From: Bowmanella sp. JS7-9 | GTDB lineage: Bacteria > Pseudomonadota > Gammaproteobacteria > Enterobacterales > Alteromonadaceae | DNA length: 64,000 nucleotides | Direction: 5' to 3' | Assembly: GCF_004329715.1 (NCBI RefSeq) | Contig: NZ_JXSY01000026.1 | Coordinates: 1-64,000 of the forward strand | Shown: positions 9,562 to 18,824 of the stretch, one piece after another | How positions within the stretch are numbered: position 1 is the stretch's first letter | Layout of the letters: every line of letters starts with the position of its first letter | Translations under genes and position numbers: made by a program | Notes under the pieces: model-generated | The model's input: only the letters and a program-made list of their open reading frames with translations | Databases searched by the model: none | Told to the model about the DNA's origin: nothing

Positions 9562-10308
9562 TTAAATTCCATCTCCAAACTCGTGTAAACCACATTCCCG
9601 TTTTAACCCGAAGAAGCGGGTGTCCTGCTCACTCATGCCAGCCTGTAAAGGCACACTGGTGTGCCAGTCTCCGACCGACACATAGCCCTGTTCCCACAGC
9701 GGATGGTAAGGGAGGTCGTGGGCCTTGAGGTACTCATGTACGTTACGATTCGTCCAGTCGACAATCGGCATGAGTTTAAAGCGCCCTTTTGTGTGCTGTA
9801 AGACAGGTAACGCCCCTCGTGTATCGGACTGGGTACGGCGCAAGCCTGCAAACCAGGTGCCTACCTCAAGCTCGTCCATGGCTCGCTGCATGGGGTCTAC
9901 TTTGTTGAGCTTGTTGTATTGCTCGATACCCGGCACACCCTGCTCCCACAATTTGCCATAGCGCACTTCCTGCCACGCCGGCGAGATATCACTGCGATAG
10001 ACATGCAGATTCAGCTTTAACCGCTCCGTCAGTTGATCAATAAACTGATACGTCTCAGCGAACAAATAGCCCGTGTCGGTCAGAATGACCGGAATATCCG
10101 GATACTGACGCGTCACCAGATGCAACATCACCGCGGCCTGAATACCAAAGCTGGAGGACAGCACCACCTGACCCGGCAAGTTATCCAGCGCCCAGCTGAC
10201 TCGTTGTTCTGCATCCGCTTTTTCCAACTGTTGATTATGCTCAGCCAGATTGGCGATTAAATCCGCGTTAGATGGTTCAGATACGATGGCGCGAAGTTGC
10301 TCAGGCAT
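9562..10308 (-). CDS. cysH: Phosphoadenosine phosphosulfate (PAPS) reductase CysH
   Basis: CysH reduces PAPS to sulfite with thioredoxin in assimilatory sulfate reduction. The protein is 248 residues from the ATG at 10308, which has GAGGGA upstream; an in-frame start 11 codons further up lacks this. The PP-loop region [13 protein letters not shown], the DTGYLF segment and the C-terminal KRECGLHEF with the catalytic cysteine are visible. The cysteine pairs that bind Fe-S in APS reductases are absent, so PAPS is the expected substrate. It overlaps cysI by 8 bases and is the last gene of the operon. Confidence 0.96.
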   Translation of the reverse strand: MPEQLRAIVSEPSNADLIANLAEHNQQLEKADAEQRVSWALDNLPGQVVLSSSFGIQAAVMLHLVTRQYPDIPVILTDTGYLFAETYQFIDQLTERLKLNLHVYRSDISPAWQEVRYGKLWEQGVPGIEQYNKLNKVDPMQRAMDELEVGTWFAGLRRTQSDTRGALPVLQHTKGRFKLMPIVDWTNRNVHEYLKAHDLPYHPLWEQGYVSVGDWHTSVPLQAGMSEQDTRFFGLKRECGLHEFGDGI

Positions 10309-12013
10309 AAAAATCCCTCGCCGAGTCGATGACTTCATCAATCACACCGGTACGGATGACAAAATCGCCGAAGCCTTCGCCAGGTTCACGATTTGCCGCC
10401 CAGGCGCCGATTAGACTATCCAGTTCCTGCATAATCTCAGCCGTACTGATATTCTCACGGTACATTTTCGGGATACGCGTGCCGGCACGGTTACCGCCTA
10501 GATGCAGGTTGTACTTACCCGGACCTTTACCTACCAGACCTACCTCGGCCAGCATGGCGCGTCCACAGCCATTCGGGCAGCCAGTGATACGGTAAATAAT
10601 GCTGTCCTGCTGTAAACCATGTTTAGCCAGTATTCCTTCTAACTCGGTAACCGATTCAGGCAAATAGCGCTCAGCTTCAGCCATCGCCAACGGACAGGTT
10701 GGTAATGACACACAGGCCATCGAATCACTGCGCTGGCGGGTTAAGCTGTCTTCAATCAGGCCATGCTCGCGGGCGATTTGCTCGATGCGGACTTTATCCT
10801 GAACAGGCACACCGGCCACGATCAAATTCTGGTTGGCGGTCATACGAAAATCGCCCTGATGGATCTCGGCAATTTTGCGACAACCGGTTTTCAGCGGTTT
10901 GCCCGGGTAATCCAGAATCCGCCCGTTTTCGATAAACAAGGTCAGATGGAACTTCCCATCCACGCCCTCTGCCCAACCAATACGATCACCCCGTTCTTTA
11001 AATTCATAGGGCTTAACCGGCGCGAACAAAATACCTGCGCGCTTTTCCACTTCCGCTTTAAAGGTGTCGGTACCGACCCTGTCCAGCGTGTATTTGGTTT
11101 TGGCATTTTTACGATTCACCCGATTGCCCCAATCCCGTTGGGTGGTCACTACAGCTTCAGCAACAGCCAGCGTGTGCTCCAGCGGGATAAAGCCAAAGTC
11201 GTCTGCCTTACGCGGATAAGTGCTGGTATCTCCATGGGTCATGGCAAGGCCACCACCTACCAGTACGTTAAAGCCAATCAACTGCCCTTGCTCAGCAATC
11301 GCGACAAAGCTCAGGTCGTTGGCGTGCACGTCTACATCATTTTGCGGCGGGATAACCACTGCCGTTTTGAATTTACGTGGCAGGTACGTATCACCGAGGA
11401 TTGGCTCCTGCTCGGTCGTCTCCAGCTTCTCTTCGTCTAACCAGATTTCTGCATAGGCGCGGGTTTTCGGCAATAAATGCTCACTGATCTTTTTCGCCCA
11501 TTCATAAGCCTGCTGGTGCACCACCGACTCGACCGGGTTTGAGGTGCAAAGTACGTTACGATTGACATCGCCGGCGGTAGCAATGGAGTCGATACCAATG
11601 CTGTTGAGAGTTTGGTGCATCAATTTAATATTCGGTTTTAACACACCGTGAAACTGGAACGTTTGGCGGGTGGTTAAGCGAATACTGCCGTAGAGGGTTT
11701 TGTCATCGGCGAATTTATCAATCGCCAGCCATTGGGTCGGGGTGATAATCCCGCCCGGTAAGCGCGCACGCAGCATGACATTGTGCAGCGGCTCCAGCTT
11801 TTGCTTTTGACGCTCGGCACGAATATCCCGGTCATCCTGTTGATACATGCCGTGAAAGCGGATTAACTGGAAATTATCTGCACTAAATCCACCGGTCAGG
11901 TCGTTTTTAAGATCCTGCTCGATCGTTCCGCGCAAATGATTGCTTTCACGTTTAAGACGTTCGTTATCAGACAGAGGGCCGCTGACAATATTCGGGTTGT
12001 TTGACTCTGACAT
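10301..12013 (-). CDS. cysI: Sulfite reductase [NADPH] hemoprotein beta subunit CysI
   Basis: CysI carries siroheme and a 4Fe-4S cluster and performs the six-electron reduction of sulfite to sulfide, receiving electrons from CysJ. The 570 residues match the family. The cluster/siroheme cysteines are in the [14 protein letters not shown] segment (about 430-440) and in [14 protein letters not shown] (about 477-485). Two ferredoxin-like sulfite/nitrite reductase repeats are recognisable. The start overlaps the cysJ stop by one base. Confidence 0.97.
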   Translation of the reverse strand: MSESNNPNIVSGPLSDNERLKRESNHLRGTIEQDLKNDLTGGFSADNFQLIRFHGMYQQDDRDIRAERQKQKLEPLHNVMLRARLPGGIITPTQWLAIDKFADDKTLYGSIRLTTRQTFQFHGVLKPNIKLMHQTLNSIGIDSIATAGDVNRNVLCTSNPVESVVHQQAYEWAKKISEHLLPKTRAYAEIWLDEEKLETTEQEPILGDTYLPRKFKTAVVIPPQNDVDVHANDLSFVAIAEQGQLIGFNVLVGGGLAMTHGDTSTYPRKADDFGFIPLEHTLAVAEAVVTTQRDWGNRVNRKNAKTKYTLDRVGTDTFKAEVEKRAGILFAPVKPYEFKERGDRIGWAEGVDGKFHLTLFIENGRILDYPGKPLKTGCRKIAEIHQGDFRMTANQNLIVAGVPVQDKVRIEQIAREHGLIEDSLTRQRSDSMACVSLPTCPLAMAEAERYLPESVTELEGILAKHGLQQDSIIYRITGCPNGCGRAMLAEVGLVGKGPGKYNLHLGGNRAGTRIPKMYRENISTAEIMQELDSLIGAWAANREPGEGFGDFVIRTGVIDEVIDSARDFYA

Positions 12014-13803
12014 TAGTACACGTCCTTCTGGAATCGTTTGGCTTTACGTAACGCGGTTAAATATTCTTTGGCCTGTTCAGCTGTTTGCTGACCGTGCTGT
12101 TCAATCACACTCAACAGCGCCTGTTCGACATCTTTAGCCATACGGTTGGCATCACCGCAGATATACAGATGCGCGCCATCCTGCAGCCATTGCCACAGCT
12201 CTGCGCCCTGCTCCAGAATGCGGTGCTGCACATAGATTTTTTCCTGCTGGTCTCGGGAGAAAGCCAGCGATACGCGGCTTAATAAGCCATCCTTTACGTA
12301 ACTTTGGATCTCAGTCTGGTAAAGGAAATCCTGAGTAAAATGCGGGTTGCCGAAGAACAACCAATTCTTGCCTTGTGCCTGCTGTGCCTGACGGTGTTGC
12401 AAAAAGGCTCTGAATGGCGCGATACCTGTACCCGGCCCGATCATGACGACTGGAGTATTCAGATCCTGCGGTAAACGGAAATTATCGTTGCTTTCCACAA
12501 ACACACGAATTTGCTGATCCGCTTCGGCGCGACGGGTCAAAAAGCCAGATGCGCCACCTTCACGTGGTTGCCCGTTTACCTCATTGGCTACGCGAGCGAC
12601 GGTTAAATGTACCTCCTCATCCACTTCTTCCTGACTGGAAGCAATAGAATATAGCCGCGGCGTCAGCGGGCGCAGGGCGTCAACCAGTTGCTGAGCACTC
12701 AGGCTACCAGGATGCAGTCGCACGATATCTACGATTTGCTTATCCGCCAGGTACACCCGCAAGGCGGCTTTGTCCTGTACCAAAGCAGTTAACTCAGGTA
12801 GCTCATTTTGCTCTGCATAGCGCTGTACAAACGTTGGATAGGATTGAGTCAATTCCAGCTGGTCAGTCAGTGCGCTATGTAATGACACAGTTTTACCCGC
12901 TACTGACACAGCCTCGCCAGCATCCAATTTTAATAGTTCAAGCAGCTCATCCACCAGCGCGGTATCGTTAGTGAAATAAACACCTAAGGCATCACCCGGT
13001 TGATAACGAAGACCAGAGCCCTCCAGTGAGATTTCTACATGGCGCACATCTTTGCCTGAGTCCCGACCGGTAATCTTCTGGCTTTCCAGCAAGGTGGCAA
13101 CAAATGGCATCTCGCGGCCATAAACTGAGCTGGTTGCGAATGTCGCTGAACCCGCCACGCTGGGCGTATGGCTAACTGGTGCAGACTTGGCAAGCTCTGC
13201 CAGTAACTGCTCGCTCCAGGCGGCAACGGCAGGGGCATAATCCACATCGGCATCCAGACGTGGCAAAATTGAGGTTGCTCCGAGGGCAGTCAGGCGCGCA
13301 TCAAAGTCTTTACCTGTCTGGCAGAAAAACTCGTAACTGCTATCCCCAAGTCCAATCACGCCATAGCGTACCTGTGGCAATTTCGCCGCTTTCTTTGAGG
13401 CCAGGAAAGCATGCAACTCAACGGCATCGTCCGGCGCCTCGCCCTCGCCATGAGTGCTGACCACCACCAACACCGTTGACTCATCTTTTAAACTACGCGG
13501 TTTGTAATCCGCCATACTTTGTAAATTTACGGTCAGCCCGGCTTGCGATAACTGTTCGGCAAGTTTTTTCGCTACCCCCCGGGCATTGCCGGTTTGTGAG
13601 CCATACAACAGGGTTATGCTGTTACTGGCAACCGTGGGCACGGGCACCTCGCTCGCGGCATGGGTGCTGAGCCCGGCAAAATAGCCGCTTACCCACAATA
13701 ACTGTTGGGCATTTGCGCTTTGGGTAAAATCCGTTAACGCACGGATCTGTTGCTCTGTCAGCCCAATACCGGGATGCAGTGAAAGTGGAAGATTGGCCGT
13801 CAT
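12013..13803 (-). CDS. cysJ: Sulfite reductase [NADPH] flavoprotein alpha subunit CysJ
   Basis: CysJ passes electrons from NADPH through FAD and FMN to CysI. The 596-residue protein has an N-terminal flavodoxin domain ([17 protein letters not shown] near residue 68 and [11 protein letters not shown] near 115). A FAD-binding domain follows (RLYSIASSQ near 385), then an NADPH-binding domain ([12 protein letters not shown] near 455, [14 protein letters not shown] near 550) with the C-terminal tyrosine. It is the first gene of cysJIH. No cysG or regulator is adjacent. I looked for a CysB box upstream but could not recognise one. Confidence 0.97.
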   Translation of the reverse strand: MTANLPLSLHPGIGLTEQQIRALTDFTQSANAQQLLWVSGYFAGLSTHAASEVPVPTVASNSITLLYGSQTGNARGVAKKLAEQLSQAGLTVNLQSMADYKPRSLKDESTVLVVVSTHGEGEAPDDAVELHAFLASKKAAKLPQVRYGVIGLGDSSYEFFCQTGKDFDARLTALGATSILPRLDADVDYAPAVAAWSEQLLAELAKSAPVSHTPSVAGSATFATSSVYGREMPFVATLLESQKITGRDSGKDVRHVEISLEGSGLRYQPGDALGVYFTNDTALVDELLELLKLDAGEAVSVAGKTVSLHSALTDQLELTQSYPTFVQRYAEQNELPELTALVQDKAALRVYLADKQIVDIVRLHPGSLSAQQLVDALRPLTPRLYSIASSQEEVDEEVHLTVARVANEVNGQPREGGASGFLTRRAEADQQIRVFVESNDNFRLPQDLNTPVVMIGPGTGIAPFRAFLQHRQAQQAQGKNWLFFGNPHFTQDFLYQTEIQSYVKDGLLSRVSLAFSRDQQEKIYVQHRILEQGAELWQWLQDGAHLYICGDANRMAKDVEQALLSVIEQHGQQTAEQAKEYLTALRKAKRFQKDVY

Positions 13804-13913
13804 ATCTCTGGTGCTTTGCTCATGTTAATGGCGTAAGCGTACCGGCCTTTTAAAATAACACTAAAGAATAAAAACTGATTTTTTATTCCAATTTTGCAGA
13901 AGTACAGACACAA

Positions 13914-13937
13914 AAAAACGGCCCTTAGGCCGTTTTT
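13914..13937 (-). terminator. Intrinsic terminator after the beta-barrel gene
   Basis: AAAAACGGCC and GGCCGTTTTT arms with a CTTA loop. It works for the minus-strand gene ending at 13952; the symmetric A/T runs would allow either direction. Confidence 0.85.
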
Positions 13938-13951
13938 AATCAAAGCATTGA

Positions 13952-14710
13952 TTAGAAATGAATTTCTACACCCGCAAATGGGCCAGTGAAATCCAGATTG
14001 GTGTATATACCATCCAGATCATTCAGTTCCATATTGAATGAGCGGTAACCCAGTTGCAGGGTCATATCCACCGCAATGTTATCCAGCACATCATAGGTCA
14101 ACGCCACTTCGTATTCGGTCATGGAATGACCATCAAACGATAAGAAGTTACCCAGCGCATACGCACCAAAACCGGTACCTGGCACGCCAAATTTAGCGTG
14201 TGCATACACCAGTGGTACGAATCCAGAGAACGTCTCATCAGCTTTTTGGGTTGGATCATCCTGAGACTCGGCATAAATCTCGCCGTCGATGTCTTTCAAC
14301 GTCAGACCCGCGTCAAAGCTGAACAAATCGTTATCAAACAATTCATAGTACAGAGTGTAATCTGTGTTGCTCATATCCAGCGATGACATCAGATCGGTGT
14401 CCGCCGCAAAAGTTTCACCATTGAAGGTAAACTGTGAGCTCAAGGTCACCAGGCCGTCGTTGGCCATTTCACTGCGACGCACGCGCACGTTTGGCAGCAG
14501 TGGAATTGGGTGCTCCAATGCCACATAAAACGAACCTTTGGTCTTTTTATCGAAATTGAAATCGACCAGATTATTGTCATTAGCGAAACCGCCGTCGGTA
14601 CTCTGCTGCCAAGCCTGCCCACCAACATATAAACCCAGCAAAGTATCTGCTGAAGCCATTGGTGCTAACAATGCTGCACTAACGGCAGCTAAAACGAGTG
14701 ATTTTTTCAT
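13952..14710 (-). CDS. Outer-membrane beta-barrel protein (TIGR04219-like)
   Basis: This 252-residue protein starts at MKKSLVLAAV, whose ATG has CAGGG upstream, and has a signal peptide cleaved after about ...APMASA. The mature part is rich in alternating beta-strand patterns, includes GLYVGGQAW near the N-terminus and ends in ...GVEIHF, a C-terminal phenylalanine typical of outer-membrane barrels. It resembles the TIGR04219 family of outer-membrane proteins, whose function is not known to me. It follows the DUF2333 gene by four bases and is probably co-transcribed with it. Confidence 0.75.
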   Translation of the reverse strand: MKKSLVLAAVSAALLAPMASADTLLGLYVGGQAWQQSTDGGFANDNNLVDFNFDKKTKGSFYVALEHPIPLLPNVRVRRSEMANDGLVTLSSQFTFNGETFAADTDLMSSLDMSNTDYTLYYELFDNDLFSFDAGLTLKDIDGEIYAESQDDPTQKADETFSGFVPLVYAHAKFGVPGTGFGAYALGNFLSFDGHSMTEYEVALTYDVLDNIAVDMTLQLGYRSFNMELNDLDGIYTNLDFTGPFAGVEIHF

Positions 14711-14714
14711 AGTG

Positions 14715-15704
14715 TTAACCCTGAACAAGTAATTCCGTTAAATCGATAATCGCGGCATTGGCCCGGGAGATATAATTCGCCATTACCAGCGAATGGTTGG
14801 CGACCACTCCAAAACCGTTGCCATTTAAAATAACCGGACTCCAGACGGTGTCCTGTGTTGCTTCCAGCTCACGAATAATCTGACGTAAGCTGACGGTCGC
14901 GTTTTTCTTTTCTAATGTATCGGCAAAATCCACTTCCACTGCTTTAAGAAAGTGCAGCAGTGCCCAGCACGCACCACGTGATTCATAAAATACATCGTCC
15001 AGCTCCCACCAGCTGGTTTTGGTGTACAACTGGGCTTGTGCCGGGGTGGATTGCTGCGCACTGGCATCACCGGCCAAATCCGTATTCAGTCGCTCCTGCC
15101 CCACACTGGCACTTAAACGTTGCGACAAACTGCCCAAACGCTTCTCTACCTGTTTTAACCAATCACGCAGGTTATCGGCACGGGTATAAAATTGTGCACT
15201 GCTCACATCGCGGCTGGCCAACGAATTACGGTAGGCATACAGCGCCTCAATGCCCTCACGGTACATGGACTCAGAGGACGGCAGTAACCATTTATTGTGA
15301 TCGTTATTAAACTTAGGTTGCGCTTTGGTCAGATCCGGATTTTCTACGCTTTGTGACTGCGACCGGCTGAAATCTTTGCGCATCGCCAAAGATAAGTCCC
15401 GCACCATCTCCAGCGCACCAAACTCCCACGCCGGCATGTTATCCATCAATACCGATGGCGGTAAAATGTCATTGGACAAATAGCCACCCGGTTTATCCAG
15501 CAGAGTTTCGCTCACATGAATCAACGCCGTCGTGGTGGTGAAACCCACCACAGGCTTCGATTCCAGCCCAGCCCACTGCTGGGCGGCTAGTTGACGTGGC
15601 TCGACCACATCCGGTTCACTGCTCCAGTAAACCGCCAGTAAATAAAACAACAGGAATACCACGCCTGTGCCAATCAGGATCCATCTAGTTGATAAACGTG
15701 ACAT
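14715..15704 (-). CDS. DUF2333 family inner-membrane protein
   Basis: This 329-residue protein has one N-terminal transmembrane segment (about 9-27) followed by a soluble, presumably periplasmic, mainly helical domain. Segments such as GGYLSNDILPPSVLMDNMP and the C-terminal NGNGFGVVANHSLVMANYI are characteristic of the DUF2333 family, which is widespread in gammaproteobacteria and has no known biochemical role. It lies 10 bases after the PCu(A)C gene and 4 bases before the beta-barrel gene, so the three may form one envelope operon. Confidence 0.82.
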   Translation of the reverse strand: MSRLSTRWILIGTGVVFLLFYLLAVYWSSEPDVVEPRQLAAQQWAGLESKPVVGFTTTTALIHVSETLLDKPGGYLSNDILPPSVLMDNMPAWEFGALEMVRDLSLAMRKDFSRSQSQSVENPDLTKAQPKFNNDHNKWLLPSSESMYREGIEALYAYRNSLASRDVSSAQFYTRADNLRDWLKQVEKRLGSLSQRLSASVGQERLNTDLAGDASAQQSTPAQAQLYTKTSWWELDDVFYESRGACWALLHFLKAVEVDFADTLEKKNATVSLRQIIRELEATQDTVWSPVILNGNGFGVVANHSLVMANYISRANAAIIDLTELLVQG

Positions 15705-15714
15705 TGTTCTCTCC

Positions 15715-16158
15715 TTAATGCTGATGCGAGTGCATCGACATGGTTTCGCCCGGTTTCACTGCAACCGCAGTAAAGGAATAACGATTACCGGTGGCGCTGA
15801 TTAACGTGACTTGTCGATGTTCGCCCGGTTTAACCGACCCGGTTAACCCTAGCAGCATCACATGCAGTCCGCCCGGCTGAAATACCAGCGTCTCATGTGC
15901 ATTTACCGTAATACTATCTAACTTACGCATCTGCATCATGTCGCCGGATTGTTCGTGGGTATGAATTTCAACACGTTTAGCGAAATCTGCTTCGCCAGAG
16001 ACAAAGGTTATAGCTGTGTCAGTATCATTGGTTACCTCGAAATACGCGGCGGTGTTGGGCACACCAGGGGGCAACGCACGAATTTGGGTGTTGTTGAATA
16101 GCACATGGGCATTTACGCCAAAGCTACTCAACAACATCACTAACCAGATTTTTTTCAC
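15715..16158 (-). CDS. Periplasmic copper chaperone PCu(A)C
   Basis: This 147-residue exported protein has a signal peptide (about 1-17, cleaved after VNA). It carries the H(M)X10MX21HXM-type copper site of PCu(A)C proteins: VEIHTHEQSGDMMQM (about 83-97) and GGLHVMLLGL (about 117-126), with a further Met/His tail MSMHSHQH. The family delivers Cu(I) to cytochrome oxidase CuA sites or buffers periplasmic copper. No Sco or oxidase gene is nearby, so its target here is open. Confidence 0.88.
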   Translation of the reverse strand: MKKIWLVMLLSSFGVNAHVLFNNTQIRALPPGVPNTAAYFEVTNDTDTAITFVSGEADFAKRVEIHTHEQSGDMMQMRKLDSITVNAHETLVFQPGGLHVMLLGLTGSVKPGEHRQVTLISATGNRYSFTAVAVKPGETMSMHSHQH

Positions 16159-16224
16159 AGCCGACTCCTAAATATTTGCTTTACCTCAAATTATTCAGCA
16201 AAGCGTAGGATAAACCAAGCGGTT

Positions 16225-16551
16225 TCAGCTATGTTTGCGCCTATCTTTGGCAAGCAGGACAACCAGCATCAGCACCAGTATCACTGGCCAGAATGTCGCA
16301 ATACCCGCCAGCATAATCGCCCCGAACACCATTGCCATAACAAATAGCACGACACCGGCGACGCTTACGGCAACGAACAAACCAATCAGCACCAGTAAAA
16401 TGGCTACCAGCGCCAGGGCGCCCAATTCTCCCAATCCACTTAATGTGGTGTCGGCCACAATAATTTGCAGACCGAACAGGGTATCGACGATAGATTCAAA
16501 GCAATACACAAAGACAAACGCCAACAGCACTGCAATGAGGATCTTTTTCAT
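16225..16551 (-). CDS. Small membrane protein of the psp operon, unknown
   Basis: I do not recognise this 108-residue protein. It is very hydrophobic, with about three transmembrane segments (about 4-22, 46-72 and 76-102) and a short basic tail (AKDRRKHS). The ATG at 16551 is preferred over the ATG three bases upstream because GGGAGG is then six bases away. It follows pspC by ten bases or fewer and is probably the last gene of the pspA-pspC transcript, where pspD- or pspG-like small membrane proteins are found in other bacteria. No sequence match to those is evident. Confidence 0.65.
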   Translation of the reverse strand: MKKILIAVLLAFVFVYCFESIVDTLFGLQIIVADTTLSGLGELGALALVAILLVLIGLFVAVSVAGVVLFVMAMVFGAIMLAGIATFWPVILVLMLVVLLAKDRRKHS

Positions 16552-16561
16552 CATAGCCTCC

Positions 16562-16783
16562 CTAGCGGGTAAAGCGTTTAATCGACGTCATTTCCGGCAG
16601 TAATATGGTTGCCAATAAGTAAGCGATGCCGGTTACCATCGGGGCAAATATTAATGCCACAACACTGATCACCCGCACGATATCCACATGCAGGTTAAAA
16701 TGGTCGGCCACCCCGGCACAGACACCAGAGATCACTTTTTTATCACCATTTTTATATAACTTACGTGAACGAAATACACTCAT
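16562..16783 (-). CDS. pspC: Phage-shock/envelope-stress membrane protein PspC
   Basis: This 73-residue protein consists of the PspC domain alone: basic N-terminus, KKVISGVCAGVADHFNL (about 16-32) and one hydrophobic stretch (about 37-62) ending in LLPEM. The ATG at 16783 is preferred to a start seven codons upstream because the family begins at this point. In E. coli PspC senses envelope damage together with PspB and frees PspF by binding PspA. Here PspC directly follows pspA and no pspB is present, and it is shorter than E. coli PspC (119 residues). Confidence 0.88.
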   Translation of the reverse strand: MSVFRSRKLYKNGDKKVISGVCAGVADHFNLHVDIVRVISVVALIFAPMVTGIAYLLATILLPEMTSIKRFTR

Positions 16784-16803
16784 GTTACGTCTCCAGGCAA
16801 ACA

Positions 16804-16825
16804 CAGGCAGGTTCTACCCTGCCTG
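16804..16825 (-). other. Intercistronic hairpin between pspA and pspC
   Basis: CAGGCAGG and CCTGCCTG are perfect 8-base arms with a 6-base loop, between the pspA stop and the pspC start. There is no T run, so a simple terminator is unlikely. It may protect the pspA message or lower pspC expression relative to pspA. Confidence 0.6.
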
Positions 16826-16837
16826 CCAATTCGGGTG

Positions 16838-17491
16838 TTAAGCCACTTTCTTTTTCAGGGCGTCCAGTTCCTGCTGTAAACGCTCTTCATTTTCCAGCGC
16901 GCGGAACTGTTGTTCTAAGCCGTCATTACCCAGTTCCATGGCTTCTAGTTGTGCTTCCAGATGGTCTATGCGCGACTCATATTGATCGAACTTGTGCATT
17001 ACCTGATCTACTGCCTCAGCCTGTTTGCGTTCCTGCACTTTAATGCGCACGCTGGCAGTTTGCTGGCGCATCAACAGCGCTTTTTCGCGCTGACGCGCTT
17101 CTGTCAGCTTGCTCTGCAGGCGACTGGTGTCTTCACCCAGCTTAGTCAGAGTGTCATCCAGATGAGTCAGGTCATCAGTCAGTGCATCGGCATTATCCTG
17201 CGCCTTTTGTTTCTCCAGTAACGCAGAACGCGCCAAATCTTCTTTACCCTTGCTCATGGCCAGTTCGGCTTTTTCATACCAGTGCGCAGCCTGCTGCTGC
17301 CATTGACGTTGTTTACGCTGCAAGCCTTTTTGCTCGGCGATATAACGGGCCGCAACTGAGCGCACCTCAACCAGGGTTTCTTCCATTTCCTGAATAATCA
17401 GGCGCACCACTTTTTGTGGATCTTCCGCCTTATCCAGCATGGCATTGAGGTTAGATTGCACGATGTCGCTGATTCGGGAAAACATGCTCAT
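16838..17491 (-). CDS. pspA: Phage shock protein A
   Basis: PspA is a peripheral membrane protein of the ESCRT-III/Vipp1 family that binds damaged inner membrane and inhibits the activator PspF. The 217 residues are almost entirely helical coiled coil, starting with MSMFSRISDIVQSNLNAMLDKAEDP, the amphipathic membrane-binding helix plus family signature. The ATG is preceded by AAGGAA. A sigma-54 promoter match lies 39-54 bases upstream. The regulator pspF is not in the window. Confidence 0.95.
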   Translation of the reverse strand: MSMFSRISDIVQSNLNAMLDKAEDPQKVVRLIIQEMEETLVEVRSVAARYIAEQKGLQRKQRQWQQQAAHWYEKAELAMSKGKEDLARSALLEKQKAQDNADALTDDLTHLDDTLTKLGEDTSRLQSKLTEARQREKALLMRQQTASVRIKVQERKQAEAVDQVMHKFDQYESRIDHLEAQLEAMELGNDGLEQQFRALENEERLQQELDALKKKVA

Positions 17492-17529
17492 GGTTGGTTC
17501 CTTAACGTTTTAAAGTTCACAGAATCCTT

Positions 17530-17545
17530 TTCAATCCCCGTGCCA
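17530..17545 (-). promoter_or_regulatory. Sigma-54 promoter of the psp operon
   Basis: On the minus strand, TGGCACGGGGATTGAA fits the sigma-54 pattern TGGCACG-N4-TTGCW with one mismatch (TTGA for TTGC) at exact spacing. The predicted start near 17519 leaves a leader of about 28 bases with AAGGAA before the pspA ATG. This agrees with the known sigma-54/PspF control of psp operons. Confidence 0.78.
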
Positions 17546-17877
17546 ACTACACAACATGCCCTAACCTATTGTTTTAACTAAACAAAATAACATTCACTTG
17601 CAAATTCATCACCAACATCAAATGTGAGAGCATGTGGGTTTTAGTCAAATTCGCTAATAAAATGGTGAAAATGCGCACTGCCCGGCCGCAAGACATTAAT
17701 CAGCGTATAACCACCCTAAAAACTGGGGTGCGGCATTGATTTAATGCGACAGCCAAGGACAATTTGGAGAGTGCAAAGTATCAAAGCTTGTGAGTGGGCA
17801 GTTAACGGATTACTGTTTGGCTTGACGCAAAATATAGCGTTGCTGAATTAAAAGTGATGTGACAAGGATGTAACCCA
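17546..17877. other. Non-coding region between psp operon and the AT-rich pair
   Basis: This stretch holds the upstream region of the psp promoter, where PspF and IHF sites would be expected, and the region before the 17878 gene. I see partial inverted repeats (for example GCCGCA at about 17684 and TGCGGC at about 17731) but no open reading frame, terminator or recombination site that I can defend. Confidence 0.4.
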
Positions 17878-18204
17878 ATGGAAAAGAAAGCCGCTGAAAA
17901 GATACTTGAAGAACTAGCAATTATTTCAGTAAACATCGAAAAACTATCTAAGAAAGTTTCAGTCGAGAATAGAAAGCTGTTTTCAAAAGATTTAGGCTCT
18001 CTGATGAAAGCTTGCTGCGCGATTGAATCAGAAATAGGTTTTATAGTACCGGAACTTCATCCTCATTACCTTGGCTGGGAAAACTATTCCAATTTGCGCA
18101 AAAAACATGAAGATCCCAATTTCCCAATTGACTTTCCGTCGACTCAGCAATTACAGGACGCATGCGAACAATGGGATAGAATTAAAAAAGCAAAAAATCT
18201 TTAA
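17878..18204 (+). CDS. AT-rich orphan gene, small soluble protein
   Basis: I do not recognise this 108-residue protein. It is charged and helical, without signal or membrane segments. The first 50 residues are Lys/Glu-rich, and the rest contains two cysteines side by side and an aromatic stretch HPHYLGWENYSNL. The start is supported by AAGGA about 12 bases upstream. The G+C content is visibly low (39 G/C in the 120 bases from 17881), unlike the flanking genes, and Lys codons are mostly AAA. It is probably co-transcribed with the membrane gene 17 bases downstream. Horizontal origin is an inference from composition. Confidence 0.6.
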   Translation: MEKKAAEKILEELAIISVNIEKLSKKVSVENRKLFSKDLGSLMKACCAIESEIGFIVPELHPHYLGWENYSNLRKKHEDPNFPIDFPSTQQLQDACEQWDRIKKAKNL

Positions 18205-18221
18205 TATCGCATTAAAGCACT

Positions 18222-18617
18222 ATGGATAAAGCAACCAAATCTGCCATTTTCATCTTCTTAAGAGCCAATTTTTTATTGGGATTACCACTTTACATTGGCC
18301 TATTCGCCTGGTTGCAAAAACATACTTTGTCCAACGCGAATTTTGATGATCTCAAACTGATTGCAGAGTTAGGTCTTTTATTAACGTGTCTTAGCGCAGT
18401 AATAGGTGTCTCATCTTTGGTTCCTTTTTGGGTCATTGCCAAAAAATTTAGGTTTGCCTCCTACACGAGCATTACATTTTGCAGCGTATTACCTTCGTTT
18501 GTATTTTACCTAATGGGAAACGATAGATTTTACTTGTATTCACTAGTAATCAGTGCAGCAATTGGAGTTGCTTTTTTCAAAATGAATAAAACGCGAAACG
18601 ATGAGATAACACGCTAA
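18222..18617 (+). CDS. AT-rich orphan gene, four-helix membrane protein
   Basis: I do not recognise this 131-residue protein. It has four likely transmembrane segments (about 9-27, 44-68, 76-95 and 100-120) with short loops and a charged C-terminal tail (KMNKTRNDEITR). Composition is AT-rich like the gene before it (22 G/C in the 60 bases from 18241). It forms a two-gene unit with the 17878 gene. A small soluble protein next to a small membrane protein fits many possibilities, including toxin/immunity or phage-defence pairs, but nothing in the sequence decides between these. Confidence 0.6.
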   Translation: MDKATKSAIFIFLRANFLLGLPLYIGLFAWLQKHTLSNANFDDLKLIAELGLLLTCLSAVIGVSSLVPFWVIAKKFRFASYTSITFCSVLPSFVFYLMGNDRFYLYSLVISAAIGVAFFKMNKTRNDEITR

Positions 18618-18671
18618 ATCACCGAAAAACCATTCACTTTACCTTCTTTGCCCGCGACTCAAACAACCCAT

Positions 18672-18695
18672 AAAAAAGGCCACTTAACAGTGGCC
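18672..18695 (-). terminator. Intrinsic terminator overlapping the end of a 46-codon ORF
   Basis: On the minus strand, GGCCACT-GTTA-AGTGGCC is followed by TTTTTT. The stop codon of the small ORF (18684-18686) falls at the stem/loop junction, which places the end of the transcript exactly at the end of that ORF. Confidence 0.85.
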
Positions 18696-18824
18696 AGGAC
18701 GGGAAAAAAATTTACGTGTGCGGGGACGCCAGTTTTGCAAACGGCTGGCGATAATTGCCGCGCCGGTGAAGGTGGCGACCGGGGCTAACAACAGCCCCAA
18801 CAAATGCGCGTGACTGATTAACAT
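18684..18824 (-). CDS. Predicted 46-residue membrane microprotein
   Basis: This small open reading frame starts at an ATG overlapping the stop of the upstream gene (TAATG), with GAGGA about eight bases before it. It encodes MLISHAHLLGLLLAPVATF followed by more hydrophobic residues to about 27, then an Arg-rich tail containing RLQNWRPRTRK, ending in a cysteine. This gives one transmembrane helix with a positive C-terminus. Its stop lies in the terminator. Coupling, ribosome site and terminator position support it as a real gene. I do not recognise the family. Confidence 0.6.
   Translation of the reverse strand: MLISHAHLLGLLLAPVATFTGAAIIASRLQNWRPRTRKFFSRPGHC

Noticed and set aside
10763-11440. 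225-codon plus-strand open frame opposite cysI
   Set aside because: It lies antisense inside a full, clearly recognisable cysI gene, and its translation resembles no protein family.
13804-13951. CysB binding site upstream of cysJ
   Set aside because: The region is AT-rich but no recognisable CysB site could be defined by eye.
16804-16825. Hairpin between pspA and pspC as a terminator
   Set aside because: No T tract follows on the minus strand, and pspC lies just downstream with normal spacing.
17546-17877. Possible integron attC site in front of the AT-rich pair
   Set aside because: I looked for GTTRRRY/RYYYAAC core pairs and found none with suitable spacing.
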